Assembly: GCA_003516285.1 (NCBI GenBank)
Contig: DPCK01000082.1
Coordinates: 11,137 to 23,359, forward strand
Length of the DNA stretch: 12,223 bases
From: Lutibacter sp.
GTDB taxonomy: Bacteria; Bacteroidota; Bacteroidia; Flavobacteriales; Flavobacteriaceae
Reading direction: 5' to 3'
Shown here piece after piece: positions 5,947 to 12,223 of the stretch (within the stretch, counting starts at the first letter, position 1; each line of letters starts with the position of its first letter). A program made the translations under genes and the position numbers. A model generated the notes under the pieces. The model made no database searches. It was not told the origin of the DNA and was given only the letters and a program-made list of their open reading frames with translations.

Positions 5947-6717
5947 TTAGCCCTTTTTATCTTTTACACATCGAAAACCCAAATTTTTGATGGCATAATT
6001 TGCATTGATGCTTCCGCGAAAAGCATACCGCATAAAAGCGGCATAATTCATTAAATCAGTAGCGTTAAGCGCGGCACTTCCACAAAAAAGATTGCTGTCT
6101 TTATCAACATCATTACGTGATTCACCTGAGATTAAAACGGAATTAAAATCGGAAGTCCATTCCCAAACAAGTCCGTGCAAATCATAAACACCCCAATAAT
6201 TTTTAAATGTTGAACCTATTTCATTGTTAAAAGTCTTTGGTTTTTCATACCAGCCCAAAATAAATTCATTGTAATTTTTTAATTTGCGTGCATCTGGAAT
6301 ATTTTCATTTGCCATAGCAACATATTCCCATTCATCAATAGTGGGCAATCTTTTTCCCTGGCATTCACAGTATTCTTTGGCAACAAACCAAGATACGTTT
6401 GTAATCGGGGCTTTTAAAGATTGGGTTGAATTAAGCGCTGTGTCTGATTTCCATCTCACCAAATAATTTTTATCAGCAAATATATTTTTTGCCATTGATT
6501 TTCTCCATTTGGGATTTTTAATGACAAACTGCAAAAATTCTTGATTGGTAACTGGATAAACATCCATATAAAAATCGGAAATCTTAACTTGTAAAGATTC
6601 CCTTCCGTAAAGCGGAATGTACTTTCCTCCTTTTATGGAAACCATTTTGGATTGACAATTCGCGGTTGTTCCAAAAAAAAGCGACAGAAAAATTGTCAAT
6701 CTAAAAACAGTTTTCAT
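5947..6717 (-). CDS. nirV: NirV-like SUMF1/FGE-fold protein encoded beside nirK
   Basis: This 256-residue exported protein has a Sec signal peptide (about residues 1-22) and a formylglycine-generating-enzyme (SUMF1) fold. Visible landmarks are MVSIKGGKY near the start, DVYPVTNQEFLQF, PITNVSWFVAKEYCECQGKRLPTIDEWEY, GVYDLHGLVWEWTSDF and the ending NLGFRCV. The two active-site cysteines of true FGE (human C336 and C341) align with Ala and Tyr in NYAAFMRYAFRGS, so it should not make formylglycine. NirV proteins next to nirK in Rhodobacter and rhizobia are of this type, and their function is unsettled. The gene begins 30 nt after the nirK stop and is probably cotranscribed. An in-frame TTG lies immediately before, but the ATG is the better start. 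Confidence 0.82.
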   Translation of the reverse strand: MKTVFRLTIFLSLFFGTTANCQSKMVSIKGGKYIPLYGRESLQVKISDFYMDVYPVTNQEFLQFVIKNPKWRKSMAKNIFADKNYLVRWKSDTALNSTQSLKAPITNVSWFVAKEYCECQGKRLPTIDEWEYVAMANENIPDARKLKNYNEFILGWYEKPKTFNNEIGSTFKNYWGVYDLHGLVWEWTSDFNSVLISGESRNDVDKDSNLFCGSAALNATDLMNYAAFMRYAFRGSINANYAIKNLGFRCVKDKKG

Positions 6718-6747
6718 CAATATAAATATTAGAAATATTATTAAGTT

Positions 6748-8205
6748 TTATTTTGAATTTTTCACTTCAGTAACCATTGCAGGCGTAACATTTGTTTTAT
6801 TGTTATCCCAAGAATTGTAAACATAGGTTAACACATCCGCAATTTCATCATCAGTTAAAGTTTGCCTTGTCATAATGCTATTATAATTTTTTCCGTTAAC
6901 GGTGATTTCACCTGTTTTTCCGTTAAGCACAATTCCAATGGCACGTTTTACATCCGCATTTAAATAGTCTGATTTTGCCAATGGTGGAAATGCGTTTGCA
7001 ATTCCTTCACCAGTTGCCTGGTGGCAAGCAAAGCAGGTTTTCATATAAATTTGTTTGCCCGATTCCATTTTTTCCGCCAATGTTTTATTTAATTTAACTT
7101 CGGGTTTAGCAGCTGTATTATTTGGCATTGTTTGAATTGTTCCGCCTTCAGGGAGATAAATTCCTTCTTGTTTTACGCCAGAGTAAAGTTGCTTATTTTC
7201 TTCACCACTTACTTTTAGCATTCCCAATGCGCCTTTATTAAATGCGCGAAAAATAGCGTGGTCAACTAAAATAAATGTTCCGGGAACTTCCACTTTAAAG
7301 TCAACTATTACAGCGCCACCCGCAGGTATTAAAGTTGTTTGCACATTTTTATTTATTAACGAACCTCCTTCAATATGAACATTGTCAAAAATTTCACCAA
7401 TAACGTGAAAAGAAGATGTTAAATTTGGTCCGCCATTACCAATGTACAAACGAACCGTCTCACCCACATTGGCAGTAATTGCATTTTCGCCTGTTAAAGC
7501 GCCAACTTTTCCGTTAAAAACAACATAATCTGCATCTTCTTCTACTGCTTTTTTCATATCAAAAGGTTGTAAACCCGGATCTCCATTTTCTCCTTTGGTA
7601 TAAAAATCACCTTGCATAATATAATATTCTTTATCAACTTTTGGCAAGCCACCTTCAGGTTCAACCAAAATTAAACCATACATTCCGTTGGCGATATGCA
7701 TCCCTACAGGCGCAGTTGCGCAATGGTAAACATAAAGTCCGGGATTAAGTGTTTTAAAAGAAAATGTTTTTTGATGGCCTGGTGCAACAAATGAGGATTC
7801 TGCTCCACCGCCCGGACCGGTCACAGCGTGTAAATCGATATTGTGTGGCAATTTATTGTCGGGATGGTTTGACAAGGTGAATTCTACTTCATCTCCAACA
7901 CGTGTGCGTATAAAACTTCCGGGAACAGAGCCCCCAAATGTCCAATAATTATATTTTACGCCATTAGAAATCTCGCCTTCTATTTCCAAAATTTCCAATT
8001 TAACAATTAATTTTTTAGCTGAACGATCTCCAATAGGAGCAGGAACAAAAGGAGGAGATGTAAGTTCCGCATCCATAGTGCCTCGAACTTGTATTTTTGC
8101 AGGGTCAATAATTTTTTCTTTTTCGGTTGAATTACAACTTCCAAATAATAGTATAGTTATTCCCATTAAGCCAATTTGGCCTAATATTTTTTTCAAGTTT
8201 TTCAT
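6748..8205 (-). CDS. nirK: Copper nitrite reductase NirK with C-terminal cytochrome c domain
   Basis: A 485-residue lipoprotein (lipobox FGSC, C24) that reduces nitrite to NO. Two cupredoxin domains occupy about 60-335. Type 1 copper ligands are H121, C162, H170 and M175, in PHNIDLHA and YHCATAPVGMH...M. Type 2 ligands are H126, H161 and H316 (VDHAIFRAF). The catalytic pair D124 and H267 (SSFHVIG) is present. A linker rich in Asn/Ala/Lys (about 340-375) leads to a class I cytochrome c (375-470), with CFACH (391-395) and probable axial M445. The fused heme domain is a tethered electron donor, as in Ralstonia pickettii-type NirK. The enzyme should sit in a membrane facing the periplasm. It is preceded by a 161-bp spacer with a terminator-like hairpin and followed by nirV. 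Confidence 0.97.
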   Translation of the reverse strand: MKNLKKILGQIGLMGITILLFGSCNSTEKEKIIDPAKIQVRGTMDAELTSPPFVPAPIGDRSAKKLIVKLEILEIEGEISNGVKYNYWTFGGSVPGSFIRTRVGDEVEFTLSNHPDNKLPHNIDLHAVTGPGGGAESSFVAPGHQKTFSFKTLNPGLYVYHCATAPVGMHIANGMYGLILVEPEGGLPKVDKEYYIMQGDFYTKGENGDPGLQPFDMKKAVEEDADYVVFNGKVGALTGENAITANVGETVRLYIGNGGPNLTSSFHVIGEIFDNVHIEGGSLINKNVQTTLIPAGGAVIVDFKVEVPGTFILVDHAIFRAFNKGALGMLKVSGEENKQLYSGVKQEGIYLPEGGTIQTMPNNTAAKPEVKLNKTLAEKMESGKQIYMKTCFACHQATGEGIANAFPPLAKSDYLNADVKRAIGIVLNGKTGEITVNGKNYNSIMTRQTLTDDEIADVLTYVYNSWDNNKTNVTPAMVTEVKNSK

Positions 8206-8268
8206 TAAAATTGTACGATTTAGTTAGTAATTTGTTTTTGATTTTGGAGCAATTTACAATTATTATTG

Positions 8269-8324
8269 AAAAAACCAGCGTCTCAAATTATATCGGTACG
8301 ATAAAATATAATCTTCAACGCTGG
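8269..8324 (-). terminator. Terminator-like hairpin between norB and nirK
   Basis: CCAGCGT (8275-8281) pairs with ACGCTGG (8318-8324). An inner stem is formed by ATTATATCG (8287-8295) and the region 8299-8312, with a bulge. On the minus strand the hairpin is followed directly by six T residues (8274-8269). It starts about 43 nt after the norB stop and ends about 63 nt before the nirK start. It should stop, or partly stop, norCB transcripts and so separate norCB from nirK-nirV output. Confidence 0.75.
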
Positions 8325-8366
8325 AAATCTATCTAAAAAACTACAAAAAATTCTTTATTTATTTGG

Positions 8367-9704
8367 TTATTCATTAATTTCCAAAGCTTCATCGCTTGGT
8401 TTTCCGTGCTTATAAAAATCGATGATATAAAGTATAATTCCCGTTGCAAATATGGATGCGCACAGCACCAAAACCACAAAGTGAATGGCAATTTCTTTTT
8501 GCACCAGCATAAAATCCATTTTAAACTTTCGTTCTAAATAAACCTGGGCAACGCCGGCAACACCAAAAGCAACCGTCATTCCAACCATACCAATATTGGC
8601 CAGCCAAAAAGCCATTCGGCCTCGAGAACTATCATATAATTTCCTGCCTGTCATATTGGGTAAACTGTAACTGATGATTGCTAAAACAATCATTCCGTAA
8701 GCCCCCCAAAATGCCAAGTGGCCGTGCATTGCGGTAACTAAAGTTCCGTGGGTATATATATTTGTTTGTGGTAAAGTATGGGCAAATCCAAGTAAACCAG
8801 CACCGACAAATGAAACTATTGCGGCACCAAGTGTCCAATACAAAGCCAATTTATTTGGATGTTTTTTCTCCCCTTTTCTGTACATATTAACGGCGAATAA
8901 TGCCATCGCCAAAAATGCCAACGGTTCCAATGCCGAGAAAATTCCACCAACAATCAGCCAAATTTTATTTACGCCAATATAATAGTAATGATGTCCTGTA
9001 CCCAAAACTCCGGATAAGAAAGTTAAACCAACAATTACATACAGCCATTTTTCGATGACTTCTCTGTCAACGCCCGTTAATTTGATCAAAAGAAAAGATA
9101 AAATACCTCCCATAATCAATTCCCAAACGCCTTCAACCCATAAATGAACAACCCACCAACGGAAAAACGAATCCGTTACCTGACTGTCGAATGGCAACAT
9201 TCCCGGTAAATACAGCAATGCCGCAAACAGCAATCCCATAGAAAGCACCAAAGCCGTTGTGGTTTGACGTTTTCCCTTAAATAACGTCGTTAAAATGAGC
9301 CCTAAAAATAAGAGAACGTTTACAACAACCAAATAATCCAAGGGTCTTGGAATTTCTAAAAATTTTCTTCCTTCCCAAATATTAAAGTGAAATCCAACAA
9401 TGGCAGTTACGCCAACTAAAGCCAAACTTATTAATTGAACATACGCTAATTTTACGCTTACCAATTCGCGTTGTGCTTCCTCAGGAATTATATAGTAGGC
9501 GGCACCCATAAAACCGGACAATAACCAAACCACCAATAAGTTTGTATGAACCGCTCTTGCAGTATTAAAAGGAATAAATTCGTGTAAATTATCGAACCCT
9601 ATTCGGGCGAATCCCATAACAAAACCATAGGTTATTTGTAAGACTAACAGCAGCATTGAAAGGGCAAAAAACCAATAGGCTACTTTTTGTGATTTATATT
9701 TCAT
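8367..9704 (-). CDS. norB: Nitric oxide reductase large subunit NorB (cytochrome c-dependent)
   Basis: The 445-residue integral membrane protein has about twelve helices and is the catalytic subunit that reduces 2 NO to N2O. All expected metal ligands are visible: H53 (AVHTNLL) and H329 for low-spin heme b, H327 (MHGHL) for heme b3, and H187 (VVHLWVEGVWE), H238 and H239 (GTGHHYYYIG) for non-heme iron. Conserved glutamates E191, E195 and E260 (ALEPLAF) are also present. No quinol-oxidising N-terminal extension exists, so this is the cNor type, in agreement with the norC gene just upstream. The length is normal for cNorB. The 99-bp spacer from norC contains a long hairpin. Start ATG is well placed and the N-terminal QKVAYWFF helix matches the family. 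Confidence 0.97.
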   Translation of the reverse strand: MKYKSQKVAYWFFALSMLLLVLQITYGFVMGFARIGFDNLHEFIPFNTARAVHTNLLVVWLLSGFMGAAYYIIPEEAQRELVSVKLAYVQLISLALVGVTAIVGFHFNIWEGRKFLEIPRPLDYLVVVNVLLFLGLILTTLFKGKRQTTTALVLSMGLLFAALLYLPGMLPFDSQVTDSFFRWWVVHLWVEGVWELIMGGILSFLLIKLTGVDREVIEKWLYVIVGLTFLSGVLGTGHHYYYIGVNKIWLIVGGIFSALEPLAFLAMALFAVNMYRKGEKKHPNKLALYWTLGAAIVSFVGAGLLGFAHTLPQTNIYTHGTLVTAMHGHLAFWGAYGMIVLAIISYSLPNMTGRKLYDSSRGRMAFWLANIGMVGMTVAFGVAGVAQVYLERKFKMDFMLVQKEIAIHFVVLVLCASIFATGIILYIIDFYKHGKPSDEALEINE

Positions 9705-9740
9705 AATGTTCTTTTTATTTGTTTTTTATCGGTCATTATC

Positions 9741-9788
9741 AATAGCCTGTTTTCATTTTTGTTCTAATGAAAATTAGTTTGGGCTATT
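9741..9788 (-). promoter_or_regulatory. Nested hairpin in the norC-norB intercistronic region
   Basis: An outer 7-bp stem AATAGCC (9741-9747)/GGCTATT (9782-9788) encloses an inner 8-bp stem TTTTCATT (9750-9757)/AATGAAAA (9766-9773) with an 8-nt loop. No U-tract follows on the minus strand (GATAATGACC comes next), so it is not a standard terminator. It may be an mRNA stability or processing element that sets the ratio of norC and norB messages. Confidence 0.5.
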
Positions 9789-9803
9789 TCATTTTATGTA
9801 AGT

Positions 9804-10265
9804 TTATTTGTTGATTTTTTCTTTAGCCAATGGAGATATCACCCTATCAAAACCATTTAAATCGATTTTTCCGATCCAGTTAAAAAAGGCCACTACATCT
9901 GATGCTTCTTGCTCTGTCATTCCGTAAGCAACCATTTTTCTTCCGTTAAGTTGCCAAGGACTCGGCGACATTAAAATACTTTTTATTACTTCTTCGCCAT
10001 TCCCATCGTAACGAATATTTAAACGGTCTATCACTTTTGTTAATTCGGGTGCGTAGTAAGCGCCTTCACCCAATAAAGTATGACAACCCATACAGTTGTT
10101 GGATTCCCAGATTTCTTTGCCCCGAACCACTTCGGCAGTGAGGTTTTCTCTATTTGTTTGATCATTTTCTTTAGAGAAAGAAAAAATGGTAAGTCCTATA
10201 AATATAAGAAACGTTACCAATGTTCCGCCTAAAAAGAAAGCCCTTGCTTGTTTTTTAGATAACAT
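9804..10265 (-). CDS. norC: Nitric oxide reductase small subunit NorC (membrane-anchored cytochrome c)
   Basis: The 153-residue protein has one N-terminal membrane anchor (about 9-30) and a periplasmic mono-heme cytochrome c domain. The heme motif is CMGCH (58-62), followed by the NorC-typical TLLGEGAYYAPELT. The probable axial Met is M111 in the GRKMVAYGMT segment, followed by FFNWIGKIDLNG near the C-terminus, again NorC-like. It passes electrons from a cytochrome c or cupredoxin donor to NorB. The length (about 150) is normal. The gene has its own 125-bp upstream region with an FNR-type palindrome and promoter-like element, so norCB probably forms an independent transcript. Confidence 0.96.
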   Translation of the reverse strand: MLSKKQARAFFLGGTLVTFLIFIGLTIFSFSKENDQTNRENLTAEVVRGKEIWESNNCMGCHTLLGEGAYYAPELTKVIDRLNIRYDGNGEEVIKSILMSPSPWQLNGRKMVAYGMTEQEASDVVAFFNWIGKIDLNGFDRVISPLAKEKINK

Positions 10266-10341
10266 AGTTTAACAGTTTTAATTGATTATTTGATTATTTC
10301 GTTATTTAATTAATAAAAGATCTTTTTATCTTTTTATATAG

Positions 10342-10349
10342 CGAATGTA
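10342..10349 (-). promoter_or_regulatory. norC promoter -7-like element (TACATTCG)
   Basis: The minus strand reads TACATTCGC, one mismatch from TAnnTTTG. It begins 22 nt after the FNR-type palindrome and places transcription start near 10336-10337, about 70 nt before the norC ATG. The palindrome centre would then be about -41.5 to -42.5, the classic class II activator position. No -33 TTG is evident. Confidence 0.5.
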
Positions 10350-10370
10350 TTATCTAAAAAGTAATTAAAC

Positions 10371-10386
10371 TATGATTTTTATCATA
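10371..10386. promoter_or_regulatory. FNR/CRP-family operator upstream of norC
   Basis: TATGAT-TTTT-ATCATA is a perfect 16-bp inverted repeat, containing the TGAT-N4-ATCA core of FNR/DNR/NnrR sites (consensus TTGAT-N4-ATCAA). It lies between the stop of the Rrf2 gene and the norC promoter element. The hairpin it could form has no U-tract after it, so a DNA operator is more likely than a terminator. The activator itself is not in this window. Confidence 0.65.
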
Positions 10387-10390
10387 AAAT

Positions 10391-10858
10391 TTATTCGAGT
10401 GTCTCCTCAAGTGAAGGATTGATATTTTTTAAGGTTAGTAAAGTTCCTTTATCAGAAATTTCCTGTGAAAACTCCATAATAGTTAAATCCCTAAACTTCT
10501 CCAAAATATTGTTTTTAAAGGGAACTACAATAAAATGTACCGGACAAGGATTTGAGGAGTCACATTCGTGCAAGCCTAAAAAACAACCGTTCAATTTATT
10601 TAAACCATCAATATTATCAATGATATCAAGGACATTTTTATTTTTATTTATTTCTGATAAAAAAAATCCGCCGTGCGGACCTTTGCTGGAAGAAATAATT
10701 TTGCCACGCACCAGTTGCTGAAAAAGCTTCGCCAAGAACGGACTTGGAACATCAATATTTTCTGCAATTTCCTTTACGCTAATTTTTCTTTCTTCATCTG
10801 AATGTTCTGCTAAATACAATGTTGATAATATAGCATACTTACTGGCATTTGATAACAT
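10391..10858 (-). CDS. Rrf2-family transcriptional regulator, possible Fe-S/NO sensor (NsrR/IscR-like)
   Basis: This 155-residue protein is an Rrf2-type winged helix regulator. The N-terminal YAILSTLYLAEH helix, the recognition region (about 28-50, VPSPFLAKLFQQLV) and the wing SSSKGPHGGFFL (56-67) are typical. Three cysteines, C92, C99 and C105 (GCFLGLHEC...NPCPVH), sit where IscR and NsrR carry their Fe-S ligands, although the spacing is C-x6-C-x5-C rather than the C-x5-C-x5-C of E. coli IscR. An Fe-S cluster that reacts with NO is therefore plausible. It is encoded immediately before norC and likely controls the nor/nir genes or itself. Whether it is a true NsrR orthologue cannot be decided from sequence alone, so no symbol is given. 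Confidence 0.85.
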   Translation of the reverse strand: MLSNASKYAILSTLYLAEHSDEERKISVKEIAENIDVPSPFLAKLFQQLVRGKIISSSKGPHGGFFLSEINKNKNVLDIIDNIDGLNKLNGCFLGLHECDSSNPCPVHFIVVPFKNNILEKFRDLTIMEFSQEISDKGTLLTLKNINPSLEETLE

Positions 10859-10886
10859 TTCTATATTTTTTTACAATTTATTCCAG

Positions 10887-10894
10887 CAAAAGTA
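10887..10894 (-). promoter_or_regulatory. Promoter -7 element of the Rrf2 regulator gene
   Basis: The minus strand reads TACTTTTGC, an exact TAnnTTTG match, 28 nt before the ATG, in the 57-bp gap after tnaA. An ATAC-CAT-ATAC direct repeat (plus-strand GTATATGGTAT, 10906-10916) lies just upstream and overlaps the last base of the tnaA stop codon; it could be an autoregulatory site. No -33 TTG is seen. Confidence 0.5.
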
Positions 10895-10915
10895 CCAAAA
10901 AAAGAGTATATGGTA

Positions 10916-12223
10916 TTATATTTTTTTAAATTTAGCTGTAAAGTGCCTCATAATGGGCGCTTCGTCAACAATTGTATAACCAGATTTGGCTTCATCCCTG
11001 GTATCATAAATATTTTTTAAAGCAACGGCCATAAAGTCCATATGATTATTGGTATAGGTTCTTCTTGGAATTGCCAAGCGCACCAATTCTAATTCCGGAT
11101 AACGATTTTCTCGAGTTATTGGATCTCTATCGGCCAAAACGGTTCCTATTTCAACACCTCTAATGCCGCCTACAATATATATTTCAACAGCCAAAGCTTG
11201 TGCTCTGTACTCTTCTCTCGGAATTTTAGGGACAAATTTATTCGCATCTAAAAATATGGCGTGACCGCCAATTGGTTGCTGAACTGGAACCCCAAATTCA
11301 ATCAACTTGTTTCCTAAATAGGCAACTTGTTCTACCCTGCTTTCCAAATAATCATATTCTGTGGCCTCATCCAAACCAACAGCCAACGCGCCCATATCAC
11401 GGCCATTCATACCGCCATAAGTTATAAATCCTTCAAACATAATATTAAAAACAGTTGCCTGCTTAAAAACTTCTTCGTTATTGAGTGCAATAAATCCACC
11501 CATATTTACCAATCCGTCTTTTTTTGCACTCATTGTCATACCGTCACCGTAAGAAAACACTTCCAAAGCAATTTCTTTGATGGATTTATTTTCATAACCT
11601 GGTTCGCGTTTTTTAATGAAATAAGCATTTTCTGCAAAACGGGCCGCATCAAAATACAATGGAATACCGTATTTTTTACATAAAGCAGAAACCTCTTTGG
11701 TATTTTGCACAGAAACTGGCTGCCCGCCCGCACTGTTACAAGTAATTGTGAGCACCACAAAAGGAATTTTTTCTTTGGGATGGCTTTTAAAAACACTTTC
11801 AAGCTTGTTTAAATCCACATTTCCTTTAAACGGATGCATATTTGAAGTTTCAAAAGCTTCATCAATGGTGCAATCTACCGCCTTTGCTTTTCTAAATTCA
11901 ATATGGCCTTTTGTGGTGTCAAAATGTGAATTTCCGGGAACAATGTCGCCTTCTTTTACCAAAGCGGAAAACAAAACATTTTCAGCGGCTCTGCCTTGAT
12001 GCGTTGGTAAAAAATAGTTGAATCCCGTAATTTTTTTTACGATTTCCTTAAGTTTTAAAAACGAGGATGATCCCGCATAACTTTCATCACCTATCATCAT
12101 TTCCGCCCATTGCCTGTCGCTCATTGCGCCGGTTCCTGAATCGGTCAATACATCAATAAATACTTTATCCGAAGAAAGATTAAATAAATTATAATCGGCT
12201 TCCTGTATCCATTTTAATCGTTG
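10916..12223 (-). CDS. tnaA: Tryptophanase (tryptophan indole-lyase), 5' end beyond the window
   Basis: A PLP-dependent enzyme that splits tryptophan into indole, pyruvate and ammonia. The frame is open to the right edge, giving 435 visible residues. About 30 N-terminal residues are missing compared with the 471 of E. coli TnaA. Visible landmarks are LTDSGTGAMSD, PTHQGR, HFDTTKGH, NSAGGQPVS, DAARFAENAYF, the PLP lysine in MSAKKDGLVNMGG (visible residues 234-235) and the ending RHFTAKFKKI. Tyrosine phenol-lyase is the close alternative, but GIRGVEIG (Ile where TPL has the phenol-binding Arg), HFDTTKGH and the C-terminal RHFTAK favour tryptophanase. An in-frame TTG at 12148 is not the start, because conserved sequence continues upstream of it. 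It is not functionally linked to the denitrification genes. Confidence 0.9.
   Translation of the reverse strand, partial: QRLKWIQEADYNLFNLSSDKVFIDVLTDSGTGAMSDRQWAEMMIGDESYAGSSSFLKLKEIVKKITGFNYFLPTHQGRAAENVLFSALVKEGDIVPGNSHFDTTKGHIEFRKAKAVDCTIDEAFETSNMHPFKGNVDLNKLESVFKSHPKEKIPFVVLTITCNSAGGQPVSVQNTKEVSALCKKYGIPLYFDAARFAENAYFIKKREPGYENKSIKEIALEVFSYGDGMTMSAKKDGLVNMGGFIALNNEEVFKQATVFNIMFEGFITYGGMNGRDMGALAVGLDEATEYDYLESRVEQVAYLGNKLIEFGVPVQQPIGGHAIFLDANKFVPKIPREEYRAQALAVEIYIVGGIRGVEIGTVLADRDPITRENRYPELELVRLAIPRRTYTNNHMDFMAVALKNIYDTRDEAKSGYTIVDEAPIMRHFTAKFKKI

Noticed and set aside
8632..8838. Small minus-strand frame inside norB, and several plus-strand frames over norD, norQ, SCO, Rrf2 and tnaA.
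   Set aside because: All overlap strongly supported genes in other frames, have no recognisable domains, and look like shadow frames.
10371..10386. Palindrome after the Rrf2 gene as its terminator.
   Set aside because: The 6-bp stem has no U-tract after it on the minus strand and fits an operator at class II spacing better.
12146..12148. TTG start for tryptophanase at 12148.
   Set aside because: Conserved tryptophanase/TPL-like sequence (YNLF...FIDVLTDSG) continues upstream to the window edge, so the gene is truncated by the window.
1..12223. CRISPR arrays, tRNA or rRNA genes, insertion sequences, prophage or toxin-antitoxin genes.
   Set aside because: No regularly spaced direct repeats, tRNA-like folds, transposase motifs or phage-like genes were seen on either strand.

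Overview
The window is a low-GC (clearly AT-rich) chromosomal segment from a member of the Bacteroidota, most likely Flavobacteriaceae. The evidence is Bacteroidota-style promoter elements (TAnnTTTG instead of a sigma70 -10), A-rich leaders without strong Shine-Dalgarno sequences, lipoprotein signal peptides, a C-terminal cytochrome c fused to NirK, and an intergenic repeat whose wording resembles one I remember from flavobacterial genomes. Every protein gene lies on the minus strand, so the biological reading order runs from high to low coordinates.

Layout in transcription order. (1) 12223-10916: tryptophanase TnaA, cut by the right edge. (2) 10858-10391: Rrf2-family regulator with three cysteines, a candidate Fe-S/NO sensor. 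(3) 10265-8367: norC and norB, the cytochrome c-dependent nitric oxide reductase, behind an FNR/CRP-type palindrome. (4) 8205-5947: nirK (copper nitrite reductase with C-terminal cytochrome c) and a NirV-type SUMF1-fold protein, behind a terminator-like hairpin. (5) 5759-2410: a SCO1/SenC copper chaperone carrying a heavy-metal-binding domain, norQ (AAA+ ATPase) and norD (VWA protein). (6) 2276-228: a stand-alone ScdA_N/DUF542 protein, a hemerythrin-like plus PAS protein (DUF438 family), and norE/norF-like heme-copper-oxidase subunit III and IV proteins. (7) 227-1: a non-coding stretch that ends in a strong intrinsic terminator and also contains its own FNR-type box and promoter-like element.

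Taken together this is a compact nitrite-to-nitrous-oxide module. NirK makes NO and NorCB reduces it to N2O. NorQ and NorD (and probably NorE/NorF) help assemble or activate NorCB. The SCO protein probably supplies copper, and the ScdA_N and hemerythrin-like/PAS proteins probably deal with or sense nitrosative stress. Control appears to involve the Rrf2 regulator and a CRP/FNR-type activator that is not encoded here. No nitrate reductase or nitrous oxide reductase gene is present in the window.

The most interesting unexplained signal is at the left edge. An FNR-type palindrome, a promoter-like element at almost the same spacing as at norC, about 140 nt without a credible reading frame and a rho-independent terminator together suggest an anaerobically or NO-induced small RNA beside the denitrification genes.
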